Assembly: GCA_020746995.1 (NCBI GenBank)
Contig: JAGPXD010000002.1
Span: 5,456,001-5,520,000, forward strand
Direction of reading: 5' to 3'
Source: Plectosphaerella cucumerina
Taxonomy: Eukaryota > Ascomycota > Sordariomycetes > Glomerellales > Plectosphaerellaceae
DNA: 64,000 nucleotides
Below are positions 22,811-33,527 of the stretch, in pieces (within the stretch, counting starts at the first letter, position 1; the number at the start of each line of letters is the position of its first letter). Position numbers and translations under genes: made by a program. A model generated the notes under the pieces. That model was given only the letters and a program-made list of their open reading frames with translations. It was not told where the DNA came from and ran no database searches.

Positions 22811-25265
22811 TCAGCGCCGCGTGGCCTTCTCCAGGGTGAGATGCTTTACCCCCGTGATCAGCTCGGCGCTGACGTCCTCGGTCAGTTCCTTGCGCACGGG
22901 TGCGTGGCGGACCGACGCGGGCGACGACGAGCGCGACGATGCCGGGTCGTCCCCTTGGACGGTCTTGGTCTGTGACGCCCCTGACTCGGGACGTGCCGTG
23001 GTCTCCCGCTGAGAGCGGAGATCTGGGATCTCCTGGGTCCGGTCTCCATCTTCGTCGTCGTCTTCCTCTTCGTCATCATCATCGTCATACTCTTCTTCGT
23101 CCTCGCCGTCGCCGTCCGTGTCGTCTAGGACGCGGGAGTCGCCGAGCCCGCCATCGACGCTCTCACTCAACACGCTGCCATCCATGGAGTCGCGAGAAAT
23201 GTAGCTGTCCATCATGCCGTCGGCTGCGCCTTCGTCGTCGTCGTCTTCATCTTCATCCTCGTCGTCGTCGGCGTCGCTGTCGCTGGCGGAAAATTCGTCG
23301 AGCTCCAGCGGCGGATCGCGCCAGTACTGGAAATCGGTGTACTCCTCGCCGCCCTTGACGAGAGTGCTGACGGGCGGGAAGAAGTGATCGACGACCTCGT
23401 TGATATTGATGTAGGTCATCTTGAGCTTGTTAAGGGTCAGTAGGTCGAGGGACACCTCGGCGTTGGAGTTGATGGTGAAAATGCGATAGCTGGGGACGTC
23501 GACGGTCCTGTACGAGATCTGGTCCGTCAGTCGGTTGCCGTAGCCGGCGTAGAAGGGCCGGCGGTCGGGGCCGTACAGCGCCCGGATGTCCCGCAGGGTA
23601 GCCATCTTGAAGACGTGGGGCTTGCGCAGGTACACCTCGCGGCGCAGAGCGGCCATGGTTCGGTCGGGGGACAAGATGGTGGGACCCTTGGGCAGCCGGT
23701 AGCCGTCCTGAACAACGCCTGCGAGGTAGGCCCTGGTGGTGTCGGACTGGCCGACGGAGCGGCTGGTCAGGTACATGATGTTGTAGCCGTTGGCGACGAT
23801 GTCGCAGTAGAGCTTGGCGACGCCGGCATGGGTCCAGTCGCGTCCAATCATGTTGAGGACGTGGCCAAGGGCGTCGGACTTTGTGATGGTGCCGTCAATG
23901 TCGGAGATGATGACGGGGGTCTCGTGCTTCCACAGGAACATGTTAGCCTGGCAGGTGGCCCTGTTGACGGTGAAGCTCATGCCGTTGGCGCCGTGCTTGA
24001 GGTTGAGAGCCTTGAGCTGATCGCTCGTCAGGCGCAGCGTCTTGGCGTAGTTGAGATTGGGATTATTGCTGCCGACGGCTGAAGTCGGCGGGGTGCTCGG
24101 CGGGGTCTGGATGCCGCCGTCCGACTCGGCCCTCCTGTGCGAAGCAGTGGTCATGCGGCCGGCAGTGGTAGCATCACTGGCATCGCTCTGGTAGCCAGGG
24201 TCGGAGGCGGCGTCGGCGGCGATGGCGGTGGAGGAGCGGCCGAGGCCAATCTCAAGGGTACGCTTCTGCGCGGCCTCCTTGGATTCCTCGCTGCTGTAGA
24301 TCCAAATGTTGCCCTGCTCGTCCATGCCAAAGAGGGCACCAATGTCGTAGTTGCCGTCGAGCTCTTGGGCGAGGATCTTGCGGGCCAAGATCTCGGCGCG
24401 GAAAATATCCTCTTCGCTGTTCTTGTAACCGGCCATATCGAGCTTGAGGTCGCCCGCCTCGGTGACCTCGCTGGGGATGTTGGCCGCCGACAGGTGCTTG
24501 GACAGGTTGATCGCGCGCTCGATTGCCTCGGTGGTGGCCAGGGGCGGGGGTGAGTGCGAACGCTCGGAGAGGTCGGGGCTGGAGGGATCTGCTGCGTCGT
24601 CGCCGCCAAAGCCGCGATCGCTGGTGCGCGCCGACCTGCGTAGGATGTCGTCGCTATGGGGGCGCAAGGCCGACCAGTCGCCAGACTTTGGCCGGCCATG
24701 GGAGAGCTCGGGGGAGGTCGAGAGGGGACTGACGAGACCTGGACAAGGGGGGATCAGCATCAGCAGGTGGATGAGGCAGCAGGGCTACGGGGCAGAACGC
24801 ACCAGTATCGCGCGAGGCCGAAGCCGAGGTCGAGTAGACGACGGCTGGCGGCGGGCGACGGGGCCTCCTCGCAGCCTCATCGAGATCCAGAAGGTCGGGC
24901 TCCTGAAGTCCAGGCAGCGAGCCGGTCTCCGGGTCGAGGGGCGGACTAGAAGCAGGCGAGACGAGTGGCGATGTCTGCATGTCTTTGGGGATGTTGTCGC
25001 TGGTCTCGAAGACGAAGAAGGCCTCGCCCTCCTCGCCGAGCTTCATGGCGTAGGGTTGCTTAACGCCATTGACGTGGAACTCGACCTTCTTCTCATAGGG
25101 CCGCAGGAGCGAGAACTTGCCAAAGCGGACGTGGAAAGGCGAGCACACAAGGGAGCCGTCCTCCTGCTCGACGACGATGACATCGATGGCGCCGCTAAGA
25201 GTGGCCGGGTTGATCGAGTTCCATGCCGACGACACTGAGTCGCTGAGGTTCCTGACGTACTGCAT
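22811..25265 (-). CDS. Lipin-type phosphatidate phosphatase (PAH1/SMP2/Ned1)
   Basis: Exons are 25265-24803 and 24738-22811, giving 796 residues. The N-terminal lipin domain starts MQYVRNLSDSVSSAWNSINPA, with an amphipathic helix expected to contact membranes, and continues GAIDVIVVEQEDGSLVCSPFHVRFGKF. The C-terminal HAD-like catalytic domain has DIDGT (DxDxT) near residue 432 in IISDIDGTITKSD, followed by MIGRDWTHAGVAKLY and the YNIMYLTSRS block. The enzyme makes diacylglycerol from phosphatidic acid. It controls phospholipid versus storage-lipid synthesis and nuclear membrane growth. The tail after residue 620 is strongly acidic (Asp/Glu runs) and serine-rich, as in yeast PAH1. The intron (24739-24802) restores the frame through a glycine codon. 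Confidence 0.95.
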
Positions 25266-26484
25266 GGCGGGCGAGCGGGCAGGCAGGCAGACGGGAATAT
25301 GTGTGTCTGTCGTGGCCGTGCCGTGGTGCAGTCGGAGCAGGCAGGTGAAGTCTCACCCAACTGAAGCGAGCTGGTTCTGGGGATCGTCCCTGTGGAGATG
25401 GAGGGGGCGAATGTCAGGCGGCCGCTTGTTGAATGCTCTCAGCTGGGGCGGAACGGGCAATTGTTGGGGAAAGCGGTCGTATTAGGATGAATCGGGGATT
25501 TCGGAGTGGTGGTGGCAGGGGTCCAGGGCCGATGCGATGCGAGCGAGCGACAGGCAGCGAGGGACAAATGGGAAAACAAGTATGGTGGTTTTGGGGGGGC
25601 AAAAGGCGGAAGGATGATGCGCGCGCGCTGGAATGGAGACGACGCGGCGAATGTCACTGAAGATGCTGAGGATGCTGCAGTTCGCTAGGTCTGGTACGAG
25701 ATGGTGTCGCGGGACGGAGTCGGGAAGCACCTGAGCAGCAACCGGGATGAGACAAGAGACAAAAGTGCCAGACGCAAGGGAAAAGCCAGACGTAATTATG
25801 TCGTCGGATGGGCGAGAAGATTTTGTTCCGAGCGGGCTCAACTGAACTGGACAGGACAGGACGGATGGGCAAGACGGGTCTTGGATGGGTCCTGCGTCTG
25901 TCACATGGTTATGACGGCGTTGAAAAAGCTGTGAGGCGGACGGAGCTGCCGAACGCTCGGCACTGGCACCCAAGCCACCTCAAAAAGATGAAGTGGCGCG
26001 GCCACGTCCACTTCCACTTACCAAGTGTCTCCACGTTTCCGTTTGTACAGTATCAGAACGGTGTAGCGCACGAGAAGCAGCCTGATGTCACGGTGCGAGA
26101 CACGGCGTTTCGGGTGACTAATGCACTGTTGGTCTGCTTGACCTGTTCCAACTGCAACTTCAACATCGTCTCCCAAACCCATCATCATCCTCCACCACTT
26201 GGACTTGCAGTCACTGGCTTCTAGCTACCTTATTCACCATTGGATTTCAAACCTTTAGATCTGTCCCGATTTCTTTCTATTCCAAGGACCCAGCTACTAT
26301 ACGGCCCAACCATACCCGCCGCCCAGACATGAGAAATCTATCGCGCAAATACAACCCAAACCTCAACATGAGAAACTCGTCGCGTACAATCCAACCTCGA
26401 CCCCTGACATAAGAAATCTGCAAATCTGTAACTACACCTCGCTGACGACAGTAGAATGGCCCCTGGCAGGCACGACCCGGCCAC
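25266..26484. other. 1.2 kb spacer: lipin promoter and 3' flank of the next gene
   Basis: I see no gene. The sequence is G-rich on the plus strand near the lipin start, that is, pyrimidine-rich on the lipin strand, as in other fungal leaders. Confidence 0.55.
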
Positions 26485-27360
26485 TCACTCAGACTGGGGC
26501 CTGGGCAGGAGACGGCGTCCCTCAATCGGGGGGATCGTGGACCTCACCACGCGCGAGAGGTGGTGCATGTAGGTCACCTCGCCGTTCTCCCGGACGTCCA
26601 CGTACCACGTGTTGAACGAGTACGTCTCCTCCTCCGGGCCCGGTGTGCGGTGATGGGGGTTGAGCGCCATCATGGCGAGGCACCACAGCGCCAACGCCGG
26701 AGTGACCTGGTCGATGCCGGACGCATCAATGGGGATAGCGTGATATCGGATCGCCATCTCGTCGTTCACCGTGTATGTCTGTGTCACCACAAACTCGGCG
26801 TCGGTGGCGGCGAACCCGTACCGCGTGCTTCCTTCGTTGGCGTATCCCAGGAGTTGGTCAAACAGTCCCGTGCCATGCGGGTTCTGGGAGGACCAGTCAG
26901 ACCTGGTCCGCACAGCTGCGATGACGAGCGGCTGCCCGTCGTACCTGAGCATCATCGGCGGCCGGCCGGGGCCGACCTGGGGGTTCTGGGTCACCTCGAT
27001 GGGGCGTGCGTCGAGCCGGAGCCCAAGACGTGGTGCGAGACATTTGCGCCCAATCTCGAGGGGCTGCGGCATGAGACGATGAATGTACACCGCCAGCATA
27101 TCCTTGATGTTGGCAAGCCTCTCGACATTGAAGACGCGGATGGTCATGTCATTGGGTGTGGCCATCGTTGTGCCCTCAAGGATGTCCCCGTATGCCGCCA
27201 GGATGGCTTTCAGGGTGAAGCCCTCCCACGGGGAGGCGGAAGCTGCCGGGATCCAGAATTGGGCCCGTGGATGATGGGCCCTCATCTCGGGTGCGGCGTC
27301 TATGCACAAGCCCCGTGCCAGAATCTGGTGAATAGTGGATGTGGGCGCGGGGAAGGACAT
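26485..27360 (-). CDS. Uncharacterised fungal protein, PD-(D/E)XK-nuclease-like, probably catalytically degenerate
   Basis: This single exon encodes 291 residues from an ATG at 27360. I do not recognise a named ortholog. The middle and C-terminal parts (QPLVIAAVRTRSDW, LFDQLLGYANE, YGFAATDAEFVVT, then IPIDASG and LALWCLAMMAL) match the pattern of a widespread fungal family with a PD-(D/E)XK fold. In that family the central strand reads like VxCEVKAPW, then a QxxxYM helix, then YGFLTTYD. Here the ExK position reads AVR, so the usual catalytic Glu and Lys appear to be lost. There is no signal peptide or membrane segment. The fold call is my inference from pattern; the coding status is better supported, by length, uninterrupted frame and codon bias. 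Confidence 0.7.
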   Translation of the reverse strand: MSFPAPTSTIHQILARGLCIDAAPEMRAHHPRAQFWIPAASASPWEGFTLKAILAAYGDILEGTTMATPNDMTIRVFNVERLANIKDMLAVYIHRLMPQPLEIGRKCLAPRLGLRLDARPIEVTQNPQVGPGRPPMMLRYDGQPLVIAAVRTRSDWSSQNPHGTGLFDQLLGYANEGSTRYGFAATDAEFVVTQTYTVNDEMAIRYHAIPIDASGIDQVTPALALWCLAMMALNPHHRTPGPEEETYSFNTWYVDVRENGEVTYMHHLSRVVRSTIPPIEGRRLLPRPQSE

Positions 27361-28808
27361 GTCGAGAATCGAGAATCGAGATAGGACGTTGTGTTCTGGA
27401 CTTGACGTGGTTGTGGGATGACTGAGAGAGGATGGAATCGTGGGAAAGCAGAAAATGGGTGGAGGAAGCTGCGACTGCGGCTGTGTGTGTGCGTGTGTGT
27501 GCGTGTGTGTGCTGGTCTAGATGGTGTAAAGTCGCTAGTCTTATTGGAGATTCTGGGCCAAGGGAAGACAGGAGGAAGGCAGTCTTCCCAGATACATATA
27601 ACAGGCCGCCAGGCAAGCCCTCTCGGTGGACTGGTCTTAAAGTCACCAACATCACAATATCATAAGTGGTGGTGTCAAAGGGGGAGGGAGGAGGAGAGAC
27701 CCGGTAATGGCCGGGTTGATGGCTCGTGTGGCCAGCCATGTCTGCTCCAAGGAGGGCGGGCGCCTTTCCAGTCTTCCAAACTTGAAGCTCCTATTCCGGT
27801 AGAAGCGCACCTGGACATGAAATCTGATATGGTCTTGCATCCGTGCCATGCGGAATCACCCTCCTTCCGGCCCCTTCCGGGGCCAACAGGTGTCCTTGGT
27901 CATATCTGACCACCCCTGGCCATCTTCCATCTCCCAGAGGACGGCGATATTCCTGCCACCTGAGGGTAAAGGGGAGGGACGGCAACATTCCCGTCGCCTG
28001 AGGGAAAGGGCGCAGGAGTTCCTGGCTCTGGGCAACACGCTTCTCATGGGCGATCACTTCTCATCAATTGCACCCCGACCCCTACCTCTGCCCCCCAACC
28101 CCTGAAGGTGGCGGGCGGCAACCTGCATGTGCCCGCGAAACGCTCTTTGACAACGTCAGAGCTGATGCTAAGCGATACTACAGTGCCCACCCCTTCCCGT
28201 GATGAAAAGGAAAATGATTCATGGTGCCGGCCACAGACTTTGCGGCGACCAGGCCGCAAGTCGCCTCCCCCTTTACTGCCGTTTCTTCCCACGTCAAGAA
28301 GAGCGGCTGGTTGAATTCCCATGGTCCAACCCTGACTAGAAGTCATGCCCACTGACAGGCGTTGGAGAAGCCATCAGCAAGCATCTTTGAAGATCCTTTG
28401 TGCGGCACTCTCGTGACTGTCCTTTGTGCATGTTCATGCATACGCAGCAGGAACACCAGACGACCAGCTCAGCCCCTTGTCAATCTGCCGCCTCTTTGTC
28501 AGGCACCACCACGTTCGCCGGTCTTCATGATCTGAACCGCCATGTCACCTTTGTGATTCCGCCCGCATGTACCGCCACACCCTGGCCCCTTGGGCCATTT
28601 TTGTCATTCAATGTTGATCTTTCCGGCACCCGGGCCTCAAGCAGAAGCGCCGTTTCGGATCCTACTTCAGGGCCGTGACGTCCCCTTTCCCTTCTCTTTC
28701 TTTCTCTTCGAATCTGTTCCAGCACTGGCCCTCCACTCCTCTCTTTGCAGTCACGCCCACAGAACTCAGATAGTTCATCCCACGAGTCCTTCATCCTCAA
28801 AGCAGACC
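27361..28808. other. 1.4 kb divergent spacer
   Basis: This is the region between two divergently transcribed accessory-type genes. It contains a TG-rich microsatellite (27482-27510), and near 27950-28010 a short imperfect duplication around CCTGAGGG. No further gene is supported. Confidence 0.5.
27482..27510. repeat. TG/GCG-interrupted dinucleotide microsatellite
   Basis: These are three TG runs separated by GCG, about 120-150 bp upstream of the start of the 26485-27360 gene. Confidence 0.85.
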
Positions 28809-30106
28809 ATGCCTCGTCTCCTGCCCCTTCCGCAGTGTGAGGGCCCAAAGTTGGAGCCCTTCACACAAAACTTTGAGAGCATCAAGCTCGAACCTGAGCT
28901 ACTGATCAAGGATTGCGATGACTATGTTCACGGCATGGTGCTCAAGGCGAAGCTTGACGGGAAGACTTACGCCATCAAATTCGTGTGTATCCCCAGACAA
29001 GTCTCATTGCCCCCGCCCCCCGCACCATTTGCTGACCTGTGGAAATCACTTGCCAGTTCGTGCAACGCTCGCTCCCGCCCGACTACTTCACCAAGCGCTA
29101 CCCAGGCCTCAGCGATGAGGAACTCGCACTGGCCAAGATCCACGACGATCCATTCTATGCCGAGTGCCGCGCCTTTGGAAGGCTCAAGGAGACTAGCATG
29201 GAGCATCTTGCCGTCAAGGTCCACGGCTACATCCAAGTTGATACCAACGAGCGGACAACTGAGATGTTCAGATCTGCATTCGCCATGCAGCCTTGGGGAG
29301 AGGCCAAGAACCTTACCGAATTCTTCTACGAAGGAAACATTGACTACTACACGCGAGAGCAGATCCCCGTCATGGGCATCGTCAAGGACTGGGTTGATGG
29401 CGGGGAGCAGTTGCGTCAGTCTGATGACGATGAACGAGTCCACCGCGTACGCCTCCACAACCATCAATCACTCATCCGTCAAGCATCGACAAACCTCGAG
29501 AACCTGCATCAGCTGCATCGCCACGGCATAGTTGTCCGGGACCTCCACGGCTATCAGTATATTGCCGGTACCCTTGTCGACATGAGCTTCGCCTGGACGA
29601 CACCGCATGTCCTCGCTCAGGGCGATCGCTACCGTCCCGACTGGTCACTGGCCAGCCTGGCGGCACGAGACCTATACGACTACCAGAATATATTGGACCG
29701 CAGCAATCTCTATCGCGACTATTATGTGACCCCTCTCCGCCGAATGGGGCACATGATACCCAAGATCAGGCCATCCAAGGTCGTCGCCTACCCACGACAG
29801 GGAGACCGTAGAGGCTTGAGGCCCCGTCCGGGTCGCGGACCCGGCGATGGCAAGCGTCTCCCCCTTCTCTCCTACCGGAACGACATGCCCTATGACCCCG
29901 ATGACACCGTCCCCGACGATCCCGCCCCCCACACTCATAGCATACTCTGGAGACACGGACCGAAGTACGACCCTGCCCTTTTTCAGTGGCGCAACATCGG
30001 CAAGGATGAGAAGGGCAAAGTAAGCAGGGCTGGCAAGACCGGCAAGGTTGGAAAGACAGGCAAGGTGGGAAAGACAGGCAAAGGGAACAAGCGGAAGCAG
30101 GGATGA
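28809..30106 (+). CDS. FTA2-like / degenerate protein-kinase-fold protein with basic repeat tail
   Basis: Exons are 28809-28982 and 29057-30106, giving 407 residues. The frame joins as AIKF-FVQRSLPP, and the intron has a TGCTGAC branch. The pattern YAIKF, then FYAECRAFGRLKE, then LAVKVHGYIQ, then IVKDWV, then HGIVVRDLHGYQ, then TLVDMSFAWTTPH fits the Pezizomycotina family annotated as kinetochore Sim4 complex subunit FTA2. That family looks like a kinase fold with altered catalytic loops. VRDLHGYQ stands where HRDxxxxN would be and VDMSFAW where DFG would be. The C-terminus is disordered and basic, with repeated GKTGKV units. True kinetochore function is unproven, because such proteins are often multi-copy in filamentous fungi. 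Confidence 0.8.
30030..30085 (+). repeat. Tandem 18-bp coding repeat (GKTGKV units)
   Basis: About three near-identical 18-base units encode GKTGKV at the C-terminus of the FTA2-like protein. Confidence 0.8.
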
Positions 30107-30796
30107 GCATCTCCGACATCAAGCTCCCAGACCAAGCATTGGGATGTCTCGGCTTCAGGTTCGGAAGATTGAAGGATGGATGGCGTTTGAATTATAGACA
30201 TGTGGTTGTCAGATATATGTACAACTTTCCTCAAACACTGGTCCAGTGACTGCCATATGCGCTGTGACATGTCCTCAAGACGTGATCCTACCGACCAGAG
30301 CCGGGAATATGTTCACTTGGCCTTTGTCTACCGATGATGGCCCAAAGCATTTTCCGAACAGAAGCTTGGAAGACCCTCTGTAGAAGAACCAAGAGCTTCC
30401 TCGCACGCAGCTTCTCAAGGCCACATCCGCACACACTCGTGAATATCTCATCCCCCTCCGAGAGAGAGACTGCCGAGGACTGAGCAGTCTGCAACTGCCT
30501 TCTTAAGCCAGCCGCGCGTGTCATTGCGGCTGGGATCCTGCGGCTGAGGCCCAATATCAAGCCGCAGCTAGTTCTGCTTTTGGCGGAGCCTTCAATCTTT
30601 CTGGCAATCCACTCCTCGATGCCCTCACCTTCCACACAAGCTGTTTTGCCCTTTTCCTTCTCTCTTCTACCCTCAACACCCGACCATCTAGATCCCCATC
30701 CCCCACCGTTTCCCGTCGGAACAACCCCCAATCTGTCTCCCACAGACTCACTGAGACCTTCTTTCGTCACGGAAACAGCACAGCAAGCCTCCTACA
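30107..30796. other. Intergenic: FTA2-like 3' flank and zinc-finger gene promoter
   Basis: I see nothing coding. The frame of the next gene is open upstream to 30580, but the sequence there is Pro/Ser-rich leader. The ATG at 30797 sits in a good fungal context (TACAATGG). Confidence 0.55.
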
Positions 30797-32424
30797 ATGG
30801 CCAACATCTCCAAGCTTTCGTCCTTCGCCTGCGGCTCTTGCGGCAAGAGCTTCAAGAAGTACCCCCAGCTCCAGAAGCACCGCATCCAGGAGAGGGACGC
30901 CGGCAACGGCCACATGCACTGCGAGACCTGTGGCATCGACTTCCCCTTCGCTACCCAGCTCATTGCTCACTTTCGAGAGGTAAGTACTCGAGCCTCTGCT
31001 CGCGCTTCACCTCTTTCCTCCCTAGGCGATCTAAATCATCGCCTCAAACTCACCGGAACCCGCTGACTGTATTCAAGCACCATCCCGCCCAGGAGGGCTT
31101 CGACTGTCCCGGCTGCAGGGAGCACTGCAAGTACGTGGGTGACCTCGTCAGCCACATCGAGGGCAAGCAGTGCCCCAAGATCACCGTGGCCGAGTGGGAG
31201 GCCTTCTCCAAGGAGTCGGCCGCTCGCAAGGCCGAGCAGGGCAAGCCGGTGAGCGATTTCGCCGGCTTCATCAAGAACACCCAGGCGGGCTCGACGGCCA
31301 CCTGGGAGGCGGGCAAGTCCCGCTTCGAACTCTGCCACGTTCTGAACTCGGGACCAATCGAGGGACTCAACAAGGAAGAGTTCCCCGCCCTGCCCGGCAA
31401 GGCGAAGGAGGAGGCACCTGCCAAGGCGGCCGTGTTGAAGATCTCGGGTACCGGCAATGCGTGGAAGACGCCTGAGTCGGCCAAGGGCTCTGCTGATGTG
31501 GCAACTGCCTCGAAGAAGAACGGCGGCAAAGGCAAGGCCAAGAAGCTGAAGGGCAAGAGCGGCGACGACATTGGCAAGAGCGTTGGCAAGCAGTCTGAGG
31601 TCGGCGATGAGGGCGCCGTTGAGAAGGCCATCATCAAGGCCGCGAAGAAACTGGCGATTGTCGAGAAGGGCGAAGCCGGCCAGCTGGACCTCAACCCTGT
31701 CAACACCACGCCCAAGAGCAAGCTCATCACAGCCAGCGCCAAGCTCGACAAGAACAACTCGGCTTCCGGTACCGAGTCTCCTTCCGCTGCCGCCACTACT
31801 CCTGCAGCTCAGCCCGCTGTCGCCTGGGGCCAGAAGAAGAACCTCTTCCCCGACGCCGCTCCCGCGAAGCGTCCCACGGCCGAGCAGCTCCGCATCGCCA
31901 CCGCTCCCAACGCTCGAGTCGAGTACCTCTACAGCATCCACGACCCCAACCACGCCCACTTTGACGCCGAGAAGTACAAGTCAGCCAACGGCCGCTACGT
32001 CTGCCCCATGGACCACTGCGTGTAAGTGTCCAATCCCGATGAGAGTGTCAAACCATAACGACTGACCCTCCAAACCAGCTGGACCTACGAGACTGCCGAC
32101 GAGATCACCGAGCACCTCCGCGTCCTCGGCGAGCACGGCGGCAAGAAGGCTGAGTGCCCTGGCTGCTGTCGCCGGTTCAAGACGGCTTCGGCTCTCGCTC
32201 ACCATGCGCAGATGACGCAGGATGACCGCTGTCGCCTGCGCGGCAGCTCCCGATACACCGAGTTCGTCGAGGAGGTCAGCGGCGGCATGGTGACCGTGGC
32301 CGGCGCCAATGCCGACCTGACCACCCGCTACGAAACCACGGAGAGGGCCAGCACACGCTTCGGACCTGTGATCAACGTCAACAAGTGGGACCGGGAGATG
32401 GACAGCGATGATGAGCGCCTGTGA
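30797..32424 (+). CDS. C2H2 zinc-finger protein
   Basis: Exons are 30797-30979, 31078-32021 and 32079-32424, giving 490 residues. The N-terminus carries adjacent C2H2 fingers (CGSCGKSFKKYPQLQKH, then HCETCGIDFPFATQLIAH, then a CPGC finger interrupted by intron 1). The middle is Lys/Ala/Ser-rich and disordered, with basic KAKKLKGKS segments. The C-terminal part has two more Cys/His units, one split by intron 2 (CPMDHCVWTYETADEITEHL) and one in CPGCCRRFKTASALAHH. The protein ends in an acidic DREMDSDDERL. It is a likely nuclear nucleic-acid-binding protein of a family common in Sordariomycetes; no specific target can be named. Confidence 0.87.
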
Positions 32425-32813
32425 GCTCCAGTTTCAGCTTTCTACGAGTCTTTGCAGACGGACTTGATCGGAGAAGATGATTGTCAAAAGGGCAGGGGAT
32501 AGCAGGGGATAGAGGCGTCGACCTGAGATGAAATGAAGTCTGAAGGGGCGAGTGGCGTGGATAGATAGCCGGGCTATCTTCTCGACCTTCCATAGAACTG
32601 GAGTCTCTGGATAGGGACTGAAGCACTTTGCCTCTGGATGGACGTTCCTTGGCAGCTAGACCCTTTACACAATTGACACTTCATCACAAGTTTGAGACGA
32701 CCATTGTTATAAGACAGGATGTAGCTGATGTGAACACAATTAGAATGCCTGATTAATCTCTATATGAGGAACCCCAACGCCGTACTGATGCAGAAAAACA
32801 AGAGCTTCTTCCC
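32425..32813. other. Convergent spacer
   Basis: This holds the 3' flanks of the zinc-finger gene and the But2-domain gene. It is somewhat more AT-rich towards 32650-32780, as expected of 3' UTRs. No gene is visible. Confidence 0.6.
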
Positions 32814-33527
32814 TCAACAAGTGTAAGAGATGACCCAGCCGTTCACATCATCCTGGCCCAAGAATACCCGCGTCTCACTCTCGACGTTGCGCAGGGCGAA
32901 CTTGAAGTACATGCTCTCGGCGCAGTCGACAGTAGCGCCGACATGGCCAGCAGCGCCGGTCTCATCCCAGTTGGCAAAGTCAAGGGCGCCCAGCTCATCC
33001 GCCGTGTCAAAGTGCTGGAGACTGTCGTGGGTGACGCGTTCGCCGTCGGAGGGGAAGCCGGAGAGTTGGCGGACGCCGGTGACGCCGTCGGAGCCCCTGA
33101 AGACGAAGACGCGCTCGAGGCGGCCGGCCTGCTTCCAGCCGACGGCGCAGGACTTTGCTGCGGCGGGGATGCCGGTGAAGACGACGGCCTGCTCGACCTG
33201 TGAGGCGTTGGAGAAGGTCTCGAGGTGGATGCCGGAGACGGGGCCACGGGCGTGGGAGGGGCGCTCGGGGAAGATGTCGTGGATGGCTGAAGGGGCTATG
33301 TCGATGCTAGCGGTGCCGGTGGGACAGGCAGCGGCCAGGACTGGGGAGGAAGACGAGGATGAGGGCGTGGGTGAGGGGGCCGCGATGCAGGGGTCCGCGT
33401 CGAAGCAGCCGGCGTAGTGACCGCAAGAAAACCAAGAGGTGCCGGGCGCGCAGTGTTGTGTGGGCACGGCGCTGGCGGCGGCGGCGAGGACGACAGCCGA
33501 AGCGACGATGGAGGCGAGGGAGGGCAT
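32814..33527 (-). CDS. Secreted But2-domain protein
   Basis: This single exon encodes 237 residues. MPSLASIVASAVVLAAAASAVP is a clear signal peptide. A short Cys-rich stretch (QHC, SCGHYAGC, DPC) and a Pro/Ser linker follow. The C-terminal 150 residues fit the 'ubiquitin 3 binding protein But2 C-terminal' family of fungal secreted proteins, with VVFTGIPAAAKSCAVGW, RVFVFRGSDGVTGVRQLSGF, ALDFANWDETG, CAESMYFKFAL and NGWVISYTC. Despite the family name, most members are extracellular beta-sandwich proteins of unknown role. The ATG at 33527 was chosen for the signal peptide; the open frame extends upstream without support. Confidence 0.85.
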   Translation of the reverse strand: MPSLASIVASAVVLAAAASAVPTQHCAPGTSWFSCGHYAGCFDADPCIAAPSPTPSSSSSSPVLAAACPTGTASIDIAPSAIHDIFPERPSHARGPVSGIHLETFSNASQVEQAVVFTGIPAAAKSCAVGWKQAGRLERVFVFRGSDGVTGVRQLSGFPSDGERVTHDSLQHFDTADELGALDFANWDETGAAGHVGATVDCAESMYFKFALRNVESETRVFLGQDDVNGWVISYTC

